Counted from the first letter of the stretch, positions 37,251-49,726 are shown. The stretch: 64,000 nt of DNA from Amblyornis subalaris (GCA_018881555.1 JACAXG010000002.1:17974077-18038076), one strand, 5' to 3'. Numbers and translations: made by a program. The notes: generated by a model from the letters alone, not told the origin.

Positions 37251-39100
37251 TTTGGCTGGTGATGGCTTGCTGTGTGTTGGTATGCAACAGGCACAACCAA
37301 GAAACATGGAGGTGTGGAGGGAAATGAGGCTAAGCTATAAAAGCTGTTCGACTGCAACACTGTCAGCACGCATCTGGCGCTCAGCGTCCTTCTTAATTTA
37401 GGCATGAGAAATGTTAATGACAAATCAGGCAAACCAAGGTGGAATATTTGTGGGTTTTAGGAATCACAGAGCTCTAACTCGTCTTCTTTGAAGTCNCAAC
37501 AGATGGATTCTTCCTTGCAGCCAATGCCACATGTAGCCAAGCTGTGTTACACAGCGATGGGGCGAGGGGCTCTGCAGTCAGTGGAGCAGTGTTGCTGCAG
37601 GGGAGGAGGAAGAGTGTCTTTGCAAGATCAGAGCGCTCACTGGGGATTTGGTGTGTGGGACAGACCTGGACAGAATGGAGTTGTAATGCTGCTGTGGTAC
37701 AGCTACACTAGCAAAGTTGCTTGGGTTTGTTTTTTCTTACAATTGTATTTCTTGGCCAAAAGAAAAAGGTAGCAAATGGGGGAATTACCTGTTGGTGGGA
37801 TCCTGGTCTCAGGAAAGTCTTGAGTTTAATATTTTAAGTATGTAAAAACTGTTCTCCTCCTCCCCACACCCCCGAATGGGGTAGATACATTTTTCTTTTG
37901 GACTCCTCCAAGAGAGTATCTGTAGATTTGGGTTCTGACATAGCTGTTTTTTAAATGTTAGCTTCTTCAGATTAATAGGTTCTTTTCCATTGCTTATTTT
38001 CCACAGCTGAGGGCATTTGAATTTGTAACCATTGTTTCTGCCATCCTTTTGTGATTCTGCAGGCTCCTGCCCATACCTCTGCCTGCCCACACATACATAT
38101 TCCCTGATTCATGGGGCAGGTGCCGCACAAAGTGCCCTTTCTTCTTTGTTTATTTATTGGTATAAGGGAGTAAATTTCAAAATATACTAGGATAAAAGGT
38201 TAGCTATAAATTATTGGAAGTGTTCTATTAACTTCAGAATAGTATGTAGAGCATCTCAGTGGTGTGGTTAAATGAGGCATTCATTCAGTTTACAGCTTAC
38301 TTCCAGCTTTCTTATTTTCCAGGTGAAGGATGGAAAGAAGGAGTCAGTGCCCTTTGACTTTACAGTGCCTAATTTGCCCCTTTCATCTTTAATTGCATTT
38401 TCATTCACTGTTTCACAGTTAGATGTTCAAGGGGAAGCTTTGCGGTAGGTGAGCAGCAGTGGTGAACCTCCTGAATGTTTTCCTGTTTCCTGTATGTACG
38501 GAGCACCTCAGGAGACAAGTGCTGTGATCTGCTCTCTCTGAGGGAGAACCAGGCTGCCCAGGCACCCTCCTTTCAGTCGATCTGCAAAGCTGCCGTGCTC
38601 CAGTGGAGTGGTTGGTTTGCACAGTCCTTTCTCTGTCAGTGGAAGGATTTCCTCCGGTTCTTGCACATCTTCTCACCCTTAGTAACAGCATTGCAGTGCA
38701 GGGCCAGGAGATGGGCTGTAGAGGACACCCTGTCCCACTGACCCTGAGCAAGACAGCAATTTGGCAAGGCCAGGTCCACAGATGAATTTTGGGGTTTCTT
38801 CAGTTCCAGTGCTGGAGAATTTAGGAAAAGAAAAGGGGAAAAAAAGAGAATTGATTCGAGAATGAGGAAGCAAAAATTTGCAGAAGGTCATCGTGCTTGC
38901 TGACCAGTTGCTCTTCCTTCAGGTGCATGAGCTGTATGGATTTAATAGCCTTCTTTGCATGATAGAAATAAAAAAAAGGCTGTAGGAACTTTATTGCTGT
39001 GAAACATGCAGCAGTACAGTCTGTCAAATGGGGCCTGGAAAATAGATGTTATTGACAATTTTGCTTGACAGAGGCAAATAGGGCAGCCTCCTGCTTCCAT

Positions 39101-39600
39101 AGCTTCACTTGCTGCGTGTAGGTGGCAGCCGCCGCAGGGGGACTCACGTGGGCAGCGCAGAGGAGACACAGCACCCCACCTCCTCCCTGGTGCTCCCTGC
39201 TGCCTCTTCACCCCGGCCTCTGGCATCCACGGAAAGCGTAGCTGCCGTGATCTTTTTCAGGCTGCTCCCTCCGAATAAAGGAACTGACACATCTGTGTGA
39301 GTGGAGTCTCATTGCAGGGGACAGATTTATTAACGAGACAGCTCTCCTCAGCGGATTACTGTCCAGTCATCTGTGGAAGCCTCTCTCCCTCTCCCTGACA
39401 AGTGGACCGGCTGCTGCGGGGTGCCTCCGGTATCAGGTGCAAGCGCAGATGATTTCTGCTGAGCTGGTGCATCATGCACCCTTCGTCATCTGTTAAGCAG
39501 CGCTGTTTGAGAGTTTGCCTCCCTACGAGCATCTCATCTTTTGATAGGGGCTCCTCGCATGACATCGGATGCAATCGTTCTGAATTGCTTTTCTCGGTTA
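39101..39600. promoter_or_regulatory. CpG-dense segment in the 3' UTR intron
   Basis: About 23 CpG in 500 bp at roughly 53% G+C gives an observed/expected ratio near 0.65 by hand count. It includes a perfect inverted repeat GGTGCAT-C-ATGCACC at 39466-39480. Composition stands out from the surrounding intron and suggests a regulatory element. I see no coding potential. Confidence 0.35.
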
Positions 39601-42600
39601 CTTCTCAACTGTAGCAATAGGGATCCCTGAATTAAAATCTTCTGTCAGCAATGTTCATGACCCCAGTAATGAATCTTTACAAACCCAAAGACTGGGGAAT
39701 GCTTTCAGCAGAACAGCCTGGCAATTGCTTACACTAAATCCATTTCACAAGGGCGGCCAGGTGTGTTTTGGAGGCAGGCAGAAGCAGTTACAATGGATTA
39801 TTGGCATACCTAGGAATAGTGAATTTTTCTATGAAAAATAAGAGAAACATTGGAGTCAGTTTTCAGGAAGAAAAGAAAGAACCCAAATATGTAAGTATTT
39901 AATTTATACATACTGTAGGTATAGAGGGAGGTTTATTTTGGAAGAAAATCAACTACAATTTCTTCATAGGGGAATTAAAAAACCCCTGGAGGAGATGCCA
40001 CCATTACAGGTTTGGTGGCTGTGCACGTTTGCTGCACACAAGCCTGTGCGTGGTCCCTGCAAAGAGCCCTTCCCAATCCCACCACAGCAGCCTGTGCCCA
40101 TGAGGCCCAGCCTTTCAGAGGCCCTTCATTGAGGCATATAAATTCGGGTTTGATTTGATTTTTTTCTCTTACAAGAAGGAAAGGAGAAAATCAATATGTT
40201 TTTTTCTTGCTTTATTCACTCAGCCAAAATTTTCTCCTGTTATGCTGCCTGGGGCCTCTGTTCCTCTACCTGCTTTCCAAAAGCACTGGATAATGCCCTC
40301 CACCCACTCAGATAATCATCACCTTGGTATTCAGCTGGTTTATCAATAAATAAAGACATCACTATTCCCTCACCTGTCTCTAGAATACCTTTTATTTTGA
40401 AACTAATGGGTCCTTCTCTTAGTCTGGGATTCCCACAACTCTGCATTTTGCTCTAGGGTCCTTCTCACCTGGCAAGTCTAAAGGGACTTGGCTTTTGCCA
40501 AAGGGTAATCCCAAAAGAGAGCATCGGGGAGACTATTTGGGACATTTGCTGCTGCCTGGAAGGTCAGGAGCTGGTGAACAATTGCTGCTTGTCCAAACAT
40601 TTTCTCCAGCATCAAAACCCATCCAAGAAGTTATTTTTACCTGGATTGTTTTGGTGATCCAGTTGACAATGGCACCAAGCAGGCAGCAGTGCTGGCAGGG
40701 TTGGGCATGGGGTGGAGAAGGGCTCAGCACAAGAAGGGCAGGAACTTCTTGAGCTGGTGTCACAGTCTGAAAAACTCGTCTAAGCTACATCTTCTGAGAG
40801 AGATTTCAATGTGCCATTTAGCAGGATGCCTCTGGGCTCTGTAACAGAGCTGTGCTGGAGTCACATTGACTTGTTTGAAAATTACATGTAAAATACTTGA
40901 CAGATCAGTTAAAGTCACTCATTTTCCCCTAGTATCATCTAGGTCCCACATCATCTTACTGCAGAGTACGCAAGCTGCAAAGAGCAACGTCATGTAGTGT
41001 TCACACAACTTGATGATTAACATCTCTGATTAAAAAAAAATCTTAGGAAACCTAACAAAATGTCTGTTGATATTTCATTAGTCCATATCAGCTTGGACCA
41101 CTTGTCGGTTTGTTACTGGTGTTCAACCTGTTCCTGTGTACAATTCATACCAAAGACAAGTAGGTCTGAGGGTGACTTCGTCTGACGGTGACACCGTCTT
41201 AAAAGCGAAAATAGGTAGTCAAAGATCTCCATTTGGATGGAGTTTTGAATCAGAGAGTTCTGTACAATATGCCACAAAGAAGATGATTTTTGTTTTCTGC
41301 CAGAAATGTTCTGCCCATGAAAGCTGTCGTGTAGAAATCAGAATTCGTGGACCTCTTGCCTGAGGACATTGACTGGCTCAGGACCATAGCTGTACTTCCT
41401 CCTCTCTTATTTTCAAAAGTGAGGTCTTAGGGGTAGGGCTGCCAGGTTTCTTACACAGAGCTAAGGTGGGGCTGTCTGCCTTTAAAAAATCTAAAGGAAA
41501 TTGAAGAGCAGCACATTCTTCTGCTCCATTTCTAGTAGGTTAGTGGTTAAGGTGGTGGCACTTGTAACATTTTAGTGTTGTTTCTGCCAGCCCAAGTTTT
41601 AAAAGGTGGTTTTGTGACTAGCTGTACACCACACATGCCAAGTTTAGTCTTTGAACAAAAATATCTATGTAGGAAATGTATTTTGTGGGGAACAGGGATC
41701 CCTTTAACTCCAACGAGGGCCTGCCCTGAGCAGGCTCCTCAGTGGCCAGGGAACACATCCGTGGCACAGGAGCAACTCCGTGGCTGCTGGGGAGGAGAAG
41801 AGGGGAAAGCTGGGCAAACCCCACTGGGCTGCCCCCTGTGAGGTCCCACTGAAGCCCATGGAAGCCCCTTGCATACAGGGGCTACTCCTGTGCTTGCAGG
41901 GAGGACGCTGTGGCTTTTGCTGTGTGAAAGCAGCAGGAGCTGACACACAAACACAATGAATTGCTCACTCCTTCTGGGAGTAGGGCTTTTTTGTTCTGGT
42001 GGTTTTTTAACCTGAGTTTATGTTTTGGGATTTTATTAACCTAGGGAAAAGATCTGTAAAAACCAGGATTGCCTCCACAGGCTTGTGTTGTCAGTGTACA
42101 GCAGCTGAAGCCAGGACAGTGGTCATATCTTGTGGTTTGGGTGTTCTTCTGTTGGTGTTTTATATAGATGTATTTTTTAGTGCCTCATGGTTTGTCATGT
42201 GATTCAGCAGCAATAATTAGGCAGAAACTTGCTGTCCCTGCAGATGCCAAGATTACAGGATGACATACTCTCACCAGATGACAGCACAAACTGATATTTT
42301 TAGAACAGCCTGCATCAACTGGTCTCCCCAGTGCTTTCCTCCTTGGATCAGTAGTGCACAGGTTTTGTTACAGAATGAGTCTTTGCAAATCATCTTTCTC
42401 ATGTGAATGCGCCATAACGATTGTTTAGAGCTGCAGATCAGTATTGGTCCCTCGATATGTGGTTTGCTTGATAGCTGGGCTAGTTACAGGTGGCTTTTCT
42501 TTTTTCATTCTTTCCTTTGAGCCAGACTTTTAAATAGCCCCCATGAAAGCATATTTTCTTGAAGAAGTGCGTAATAAGAGCTCCTTTTTAGAAACATAGC

Positions 42601-44094
42601 GTCATGCAGCTGAGGAAAGGTCAGGATATTTTTTTCATAGCAACTGGGTGCTCAGCCCAGGTGATGAACTGACAGCTGGAGAGATTTAAGTCTTGTGTTG
42701 ATGACAGCCAAAAAGCACAGGTACAACCTGGGCAGCAGGAGCACACATATTCGATTAGTACTGTACACCAATAGCCAGCCTTTCTGTCCTGGCCTGGGGA
42801 AGAGACATGAAGGAAGGATGCTTGTGCAACACCACCCTGGGCTTCTGGTGCCAATGGTGGAGGATGTTCCCATCAGCACTGTACCTGATCGAGTCCCTAG
42901 CAGTGTGTTGGGACTCTGACCCTGGTAAATCAGCTGCCTGTGGCTGGATGGTGGGAATGCCCCGCTCTGGTCCAGTCTGCCGGAGCTGTTTAATCAGCTT
43001 TTCCACTCAGATTACCACACAGGGTGGCAGTTATTGGAGTCTGGCGGAGGGGACATCTGCTGAGCAGTAATCGGACGGAGACGCAGCTCGGCAAGCGGAA
43101 GTAATGTCTGCCATTACTCCAGGAAAAAAGCCACTTTTCCCAGATGATGCTGTGGAGAATGGCTTGCGTTTATGCACTTCTACAGCTGAGCTGAATGTCT
43201 TGCCCATTGTTTTTCCCTTGCACTGCCCACTTCTCCTGGCTTTTATAGGTAATTCATTTCATACAAATGTAGATAAAATCTGGTTTTGAGGAAGAACCTT
43301 GCTTCTCTTGCCTTTTCTGCTCCTTGTAACTCATGATAGAAGATATGCTGCCTTTTATCAACACGGCATTGGCCTCTCATTTTCAACTTACTGCAGGGGA
43401 AAATGAGAAGACTCCGTAACAGGGATGATGTTTTTAAAATAGGTACCTGGCAAAGAAAAAGAAACTCTGTATGAGGACTTTCAGAATAACGGGTACATAG
43501 CATGTTTCCATAGCACTATAAACCCATAACTCAGGATGTTTCCAGCCATGCAGATACCTTTTACTCTAAAATGTGACTCTTACTGTTCAGATTGAAAAAT
43601 GCAAGCAAAATCCTTCTCTGGTCTTGCACAGGTGTAGTAGTTACACATCCTTTTAGACATCTCCTTCCCAGTGCTCCCGAATGCATAAAGAAAGCACCAT
43701 TATTCCAGCTGATGGGCTTTTACCCCTAACAGAAGATGTATTTCGCAAGCGTTTTTGGCCTTCTTCCTCTAGTCCAGCAGCATTCTGCGTAAAAGGCACT
43801 GTGTTGAACATCCAGGCTGATGTCTCTCGGTCAACGGCAGTGTCACCCATAACTGGCAGGATTTCAGCCCCACTCCTCAGGCTCGTGAACAAAAGGCAGG
43901 GAATAAAATTTCCCAAAAGGTTGTCTTTCGTCTTCTTGTCTGTCTATCTTCTGTGTTAGCCAGGGCAGAAGATTAAACCCGGCCAGATGTGATGGTTCTC
44001 AACAGCAATTGGGTATCAACAGTGCTTGGGCTGTGTTTCCTTTTCAGCTGTAAAATTGGTAGAAGGGACCTTACCCACCTTTGAGGGTAAAATG

Positions 44095-44248
44095 AACTGC
44101 CCAGAGGAGTAGTGGACTCTCTCTNGCTGGAAATATTCCATACTTAACAGAGTCCTGAGTAACCTAACCTAAGGCCCTGTCTTGAACAGAAAGTTGGACC
44201 AGATGATGCTGAGTCCCTTCCAGCCTGGACTTTTCTGTGGTTCTGTAG
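44095..44248 (+). mobile_element. Degraded CR1 LINE 3' end
   Basis: The order of CR1 blocks is kept but decayed: AACTGCCCAGAGGAGTAGTG, then GTTGGACCAGATGATGCTGA, TCCCTTCCAGCC and a terminal GGTTCTGTAG. It is an old copy in the 3' UTR intron, sense orientation. Confidence 0.78.
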
Positions 44249-45795
44249 ACCAGTGGGATATCAGAATAACCTGCTTATAAATAGTTGTGGCAGCTCATTA
44301 CAGTTCTGGGCAAGTCTTTTGTCCCAGGGAGCTGATACAGGATGAGAGAATGATCTGCTGTCTTACATTACATTTACTTCCCAAATACTTGGTTGTCTGC
44401 GGTGGTTTGCAATGTTTCTTGGAAGAAGAGCAGCAACAGAAGGAAAAGAGACACTTTCATCCTTTACATGCCTATGCAGCTACCACCACAGCAACATTTT
44501 AGCTCCCATAAGTCCTGGTTCTGTGCTGGCATTCTTCCTCTTTCCATCCTTCTCCCTCACTCTTTGCCCCCAGTTCAGAGCTGGAAAAGATCTATTTTTA
44601 CAAGTAGAATTTAAAGAGAAAAAGCTAAGTTGCAACATGCCTGAAAGTTCAGGAAATAAAGCACATTAAGTTGCCAACCCTTTTTTTGTCCTTGGGCTTT
44701 GTCCCCTGACCTCAGCGTTGTCTCTCAGCACAGGGCCATCCTAGTGCAGCATGTGCTAAGCCTGTAGGGTGTCATTGTGGCATACCTGCTGTGGCATCTG
44801 GATTTCTAATTTTTATTGTGCTTGAAATAAAAATCTCATGCTGTAATTTTGTTGTTGAAGGACTGACCACAGTAGTTATCTTCCTTATTTGTTTCTAAAC
44901 AAATTCTGTGTATTTTTGAGTCTTTAGCTGTGAAACCTCAGGCAGAATATTAACTTGTAACCACACGTAATCAAGTCTTGCTTTTTGAGCCTACCCCCAC
45001 TTTGGAGTAGAAGCTCTGTTGCTGGAGGCGATGACAAATCGAAGGGCAGAGGCACCAGAACGAATGCACATCTGTCACTAAAGGAGATGAGTTTCCTTGA
45101 AAATGTTTGCATCCCAAGTGTCTAGACAGTAAAAGTCGTTACTGGGATTTCCTGTCCCTNGAGAGTTGTTGCAAAGTGGTACCCAGAGAGAACACTTGTT
45201 TTACAGACCTCTAAATGGTGGTATTTTTCAAGATGAGATCCACTCAACAAGCGTTCCAGCCAAATCAGGAGATCCGTGGTAGGCTGCCATACAGAGGGGC
45301 TGTGTGCTGGTAGTGCAGATTCTCATACCATAGTTATGTATAGGAGCATGTAACATTTCTTCTAACAGAAAGCTGTGTGTGCTGGTTGTTACGCTGGCTT
45401 GCTGATAAACCAGGGCCCGTTATCTGTGCCCTGCTCTGGGGAGCATCGCCACGTCACCTTTCTGTTCTGAAGAAATTTCCAGTGCTGCATAATTGGCACC
45501 ATTGGAAATCAAAGGCAGAAAGCAATAGGTGGCAAATAGTTCTTCAGAGCTGCTCTGATGGTGCACAGGCTGGCATGGGGCTTGGGAGACAGCCATCCAG
45601 TTAAGTGGTGGGATGATGTGAGACAGAGGAGAGGAAACGTTGTTGCTGGAGGGCAATCAGAATCGGTCAACTTGGTCACAGAGTAAAGCGAGATTAGCGC
45701 TTGTAACTGGTCAGTAGTAAGGTAGAGGATGGGAGGGCAGAGAACAGGACAGCAGAAGGGGGCGTCTCATCTCCTGCACGATTGTAAAGCTTTTA

Positions 45796-46078
45796 GCAGG
45801 GCCTGTTGCAACAGGCCAAGGCATAATGGTTTTAAACCAGAAGAGGGTAAATTTAGATTAGCTATAAGGAAGAAATTTTTATAATGAGGGTGGTAAAACA
45901 CCGCAACAGGTTGCCCAGTGAGGTGGTAGATGCTCCATCCCTGGAAGTGTTCAAGGACAGGTTGGATGGGGCTATGAGCAACCTGATTTAATTGTAGATG
46001 TCCCTGCTCACCTCAGGTTGGTTGGACTAGATAATCTTTAAGGTCCTTTCCAGCCCAAACCATTTTATGATTCTGTGA
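45796..46078 (+). mobile_element. CR1 LINE 3' end fragment
   Basis: All blocks of the CR1 3' end are present in order: AATGGTTTTAAACCAGAAGA, TTTAGATTAGCTATAAGG, CAACAGGTTGCCCAGTGAGG, TCCCTGGAAGTGTTCAAGG, GGTTGGACTAGATAATCTTT, then CCTTTCCAGCC and a diverged octamer tail ending near 46078. At about 283 bp it is the clearest copy in the 3' UTR intron, sense orientation. Confidence 0.93.
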
Positions 46079-46854
46079 TAAATGGAGATGTAACTGATGG
46101 ACTTGCTTCCCTGCCTTGATACAGAGGCTTTTTGTGGTGAGACAGAAAGCCAGAGTCTGTGGGTCTATTACAGACTTTAACAGGGTAGTTTGAAGGCAGG
46201 CAGGTTAAGACTTTGATCTGTTTATTTTCATTTTTTAATCCATTTGCAAAGTCCATGTAAACAGAGCTGTGAAAATGGAGCGTGGTTTGGTTTTGCTATG
46301 TGATGCACACCTCAGCTGTGCATCTGTCTCCGAAATGTTGGCACTGTCTGAAGGACAGGTGTCCTCAGGAAAAAATATCAGGCAGTGCCACTTCCACAAA
46401 AGATGCTCATCTTCATCCATCCTCCAGTTTTTCCTCATCATTTTGTCTCATAATATAATATTTCACATAGGTTTTTAATTTAAGCGTTAAACAATACTCT
46501 GGTTCTTTATTGGAAGTTTCTGTACTCTCTTACTTTTAATGNCAGCTTTATTCGAAGTCAGCAAGACTTCTCACATATGCCAATTTAAGTTGGGCCAGTT
46601 CAGCCCATGCTCAGCATAATTGGCTGCTGCCTGGGAGGGAGCCAACTTGCTGGGCTGTGGTGTTTGGGACCCAAGCCTTGCCTTTGAGGGGTGTTGTGCT
46701 TTGGGAAGTCACTCATTTCCAGCCTTCTCTGATGCTAAGGCTTTAAGAAGTAGAGAAAAGGGCTTGCACTTGTTTGAGCTGCATACGAGCCCCTGGCCAG
46801 GTTTTACTGGGGGCTGCCAGGCCTGTCTGAGTATCTTCTGCTGACCTTGTTACG

Positions 46855-47225
46855 GCCATCAGGACACACCAAATGGAGTCATTGCTAGGCAGTCACATTA
46901 ACGAATGGCCAGCGTTAATTTGCCCTTTGAAAATGAAGAAATCAATATGTTGATCCATTTGGAAATCCCTTTATTCACAAAACAGTCTACCCGAAACCCC
47001 TCCACATAATTAAGGCTAAAGCCAAATTTTGTTTGGGTGAAACATGCAATCTGTCTGCTCCCTAAGCTGTGCTGAATGAAGTTCTCCCCTAATGGCTCAG
47101 GGAGCAGCTGTCACACTGTTGCCCTAATAACCATGAGACAAAATGATTAAATTTCCATCAATCATTTAGCATTATCAGAATAGGTCATTTTAATAAATTG
47201 TTATTATAGAATCAGTGCCTGGCAC
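46855..47225. promoter_or_regulatory. Candidate conserved non-coding element rich in TAAT cores
   Basis: This stretch has AT-rich but non-repetitive sequence with many homeodomain-like cores: GCGTTAATTTG, ATAATTAAGG, CCTAATAACC, TGATTAAATT, CAATCATTTAGC, TTTTAATAAATTG. A TCF/LEF-like CCTTTGAA also occurs. The texture is that of vertebrate developmental enhancers, and it sits 1.2 kb before the terminal exon. Conservation cannot be measured here. Confidence 0.3.
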
Positions 47226-48390
47226 CTTAGGCAGGAGACTTTGAGTGATCCTCCTTGCAGGATGTGTTGGTCCAGATTAAACCAGCAGTTCCACTAAATC
47301 CATCATTTTTTTGTGAGGGTGCCAGTTAGCAGGATCTTTTGAGAGTAAAGACATTCGTGTAATCAACTCAATGGCTTTTTGGTTTCAGCCGGTGTCCCCT
47401 TGTTCTTGCATAAAACTATCATTGATCTTTCACCTTGGGGAAAATCCTCGACAGGTGAGTGGTGTGAGGGGACTAAGCTCTGTTTTCAGAAGCTATTTCA
47501 GAACCAGGAGCTACATGCCCAGCAATACAGATGTCTACCAAGTGGACTTTCTGAAGATGTGATAGGAGTTCATGGGAATGTTTAAATGTACATACTTTCC
47601 AAAACCCTATGTGGTGCCTGCCTATATCTTTAAGCCACTGAGTACCTTTAAAAACTCTGTTCCCTTGGCCCACTCAATTAAATGTTTATCTGTTTAACTG
47701 TTTTTATAGTGTTTTACCTACTTACCATGTCCCTTTGTAGTCATCTCCATGCTGAATCTAAGGTGTCTTCCCTGTATTTCTCCCTCTGCAAAGAAGTTTC
47801 TTGGCTACAGAATAAGATGGACCCTAACCTAGTTTTCAAAGCCAGGTGGACCCTGTCTGTTGATGGTGTGTCATGTGAGCAGGAAAATGGAAAACTCCAA
47901 AGTCCACACTGAAATTCATGGCTGCTCACTGCTTGTCTTGAGCAGCCCCTTTGGCTGTCCTTGAAGGGTGGTGGTGGATGTCAAACACTGACAGAAGATT
48001 TATTCAGCTTTTTGGTGATGCTGAGAAAAGGTGATTGTGAAAAATGGAGAAAAGCTGAAGGATCCTTCATTGCTTCCACCTGGAAATATGCTTAACAAAT
48101 AGACAATGCACTGGGTTTCTGTAAATCAGACTTGGCCATCATTTTTCATTGGAGAGAGGGTTTTTTCTTTCCTGTTTAGGAGCAGCTAAGCTAGCAAAGA
48201 AACTCTTGAACTTTGGCAAGGGAAAAGCATTTTCAGGCAGGGTCATTTCAGGTTATTCCTTGCTATATGTTTGAAGCTTCTGGGTGCAAACGTATCAAAA
48301 TTGCTCCTCAGTGTAACCTGTTGTTATGTTTGGAGGTTTGCTTGGTTGCCTTTTTTGTTGTTTCTATTTTCTACATGCAGTAATCTCACT

Positions 48391-48421
48391 GTCTTTTCTT
48401 CTTTTTCTTTTTCCTCTCCAG
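48391..48421 (+). other. FOXO3: 3' splice site of the terminal 3' UTR exon
   Basis: A run of 28 uninterrupted pyrimidines (48392-48419) followed by AG at 48420-48421 forms a very strong acceptor. The sequence beginning at 48422 (GCCCTCAAACTGACACGAG) matches, by recollection, the human FOXO3 3' UTR directly downstream of its equivalent junction. Confidence 0.88.
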
Positions 48422-48458
48422 GCCCTCAAACTGACACGAGATGTAGAGAGAGAACCCT

Positions 48459-48466
48459 TTGCCAAA
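48459..48466 (+). promoter_or_regulatory. miR-182 seed match (8-mer) in the FOXO3 3' UTR
   Basis: TTGCCAAA pairs with miR-182 nucleotides 2-8 plus an A opposite nucleotide 1. miR-182 is an established repressor of mammalian FOXO3. The flanking sequence CCCTTTGCCAAATCTG appears conserved with human as I recall it. In the spliced mRNA the site lies about 70 nt after the stop codon. Confidence 0.7.
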
Positions 48467-48494
48467 TCTGCTGTCAGCAAGTGGACAGTGATAC

Positions 48495-48502
48495 TGTTTA
48501 CA
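48495..48502 (+). promoter_or_regulatory. miR-30 family seed match (8-mer) in the FOXO3 3' UTR
   Basis: TGTTTACA is a full 8-mer complement to the miR-30 seed. It lies 28 nt downstream of the miR-182 site, a spacing within the range where two bound miRNAs can cooperate. Function in birds is inferred. Confidence 0.55.
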
Positions 48503-48546
48503 GCTTACAACCTTTGTGAACCCTGCATTATTTTCCTAATGAAGCA

Positions 48547-48554
48547 GACTGTTA
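48547..48554 (+). promoter_or_regulatory. miR-132/212 seed match (8-mer) in the FOXO3 3' UTR
   Basis: GACTGTTA is the full 8-mer complement to the shared miR-132/miR-212 seed. Repression of FOXO3 by miR-212/132 is established in mammalian heart and neurons, and the site sits in the same conserved block near the start of the 3' UTR exon. Confidence 0.68.
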
Positions 48555-48583
48555 ATAGGCCCCTTACTGGAGTGAAGAAGCTA

Positions 48584-48625
48584 CTTTTTTTTCCCCCTCT
48601 TTTTCTTTTTTTTTTTTCTCTTTTT
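48584..48625 (+). repeat. 42-nt uninterrupted pyrimidine tract in the 3' UTR
   Basis: A stretch made only of C and T, mostly T, begins 29 nt after the miR-132 site. In RNA it would be a U-rich tract of the kind bound by PTB, HuR/ELAV or TIA proteins. Its length makes it prone to replication slippage and assembly error. Confidence 0.75.
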
Positions 48626-49049
48626 GTTGGAAATTGAACTAATTCTGAAGTATGCAAAATCTTCCTTTTCTGGGATGGCCAAGCACCTGCTGTGGAGACA
48701 ATGTTCAGCACCATCCTGTTGAGAACACACTGTGTAGCCTTTACAGTAGTTACTTGTCAATGAGTATGTGGTGTTTCAATATATTAATGGTTTATGGGAT
48801 GTTTTAGGTTGGCTTTTCTTTTTGCAGGTTTTCCCCATCTGCCCACCCTTCCCCCTACAACCTCCACTTTGATTTCCATAGATTTTTAACCATTTTTGCT
48901 TTCTCTCCCTGGGGAATCTGAGGCACNGTGCACACACAAGGAAACGATGGTAACCCAACACTGCTCAGGTGTTGGAGTTTTCTGAATATACAGCGTTTGT
49001 TAGACCTATCAACCGGCTGAATTCCAGAGAGAGGGGATGTGCGTGGCCT

Positions 49050-49086
49050 GTTTGTTTGTTGGGTTGGTTGGTTTGTTTCTTTCTTA
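49050..49086 (+). repeat. Low-complexity TTTG/GGTT tract in the 3' UTR
   Basis: Tandem TTTG and GGTT tetramers form an imperfect G/T-rich stretch. In mRNA this is a GU-rich element of the CELF1-binding type, but the tract may simply be microsatellite expansion. Confidence 0.6.
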
Positions 49087-49726
49087 TTCTTTCCTTAAAT
49101 TTAATGGTACACCCCTAATTTCAGTAAGGGTCAACCCAGAGCTGGTTGCAAAACAAGGGAAGATGGCGAGTTTGCCTCTTGGCTCGTGAGGACGGACTGA
49201 CAGCGGGTGCCATTGCCCTCACGTGCGCCAGGGCAGGAGCCACCTTTCCGCCCGCTGGAGCAGGCTCCCCTCCTGCCTCAGGTTAGCAAAGCTTCCCCCA
49301 CTGCCCCGGTGAGTTACGGGCTGAGCTGCCACACAAGGTGAGCATAGTCACCTGTAGAGATGTGTTTGAAAAAGCAAAAATTAAGGGAAATCTAGCAGCC
49401 GNGCATCGGCGGGTGACTTGTGGTGACAACACTGGAAGCTGAGGCACAGGTCACTGCAGGGTGTGTTACGGCATCAGTGATCCTGTTTATTTTTGTTGTT
49501 GTTGTTTTGGACATATCCTTGATTATTTTTTCCTTCTCATTATGTATAATCTGTTGTGGCAGAAGAAGCAGGAGTGGGAATGGCAAGGTGACAGTATCAT
49601 ACAAATGGCTTTTCATATGAGTATAGATTGTAGCAGGATAAATGACACTGAAAGATAAGGCAGTTTTATATATTTTGCTTCTAAGATTTTCTTTTGTAAA
49701 ATGAATAATAATTAATAATAATAATG

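Larger units (their letters stand above)
37154..48421 (+). other. FOXO3: FOXO3 intron within the 3' UTR (11.3 kb)
   Basis: This 11,268-bp intron separates the coding exon from the terminal 3' UTR exon; FOXO1 and FOXO3 of mammals also have an intron just after the stop codon. It contains two CR1 fragments (44095-44248 and 45796-46078), a short AAT repeat at 37239-37250, a CpG-dense segment near 39.1-39.6 kb and an AT-rich block with many homeodomain-like TAAT cores near 46.86-47.22 kb. I see no coding sequence: the longest open frames are about 100 codons and show no family motif. Confidence 0.85.
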
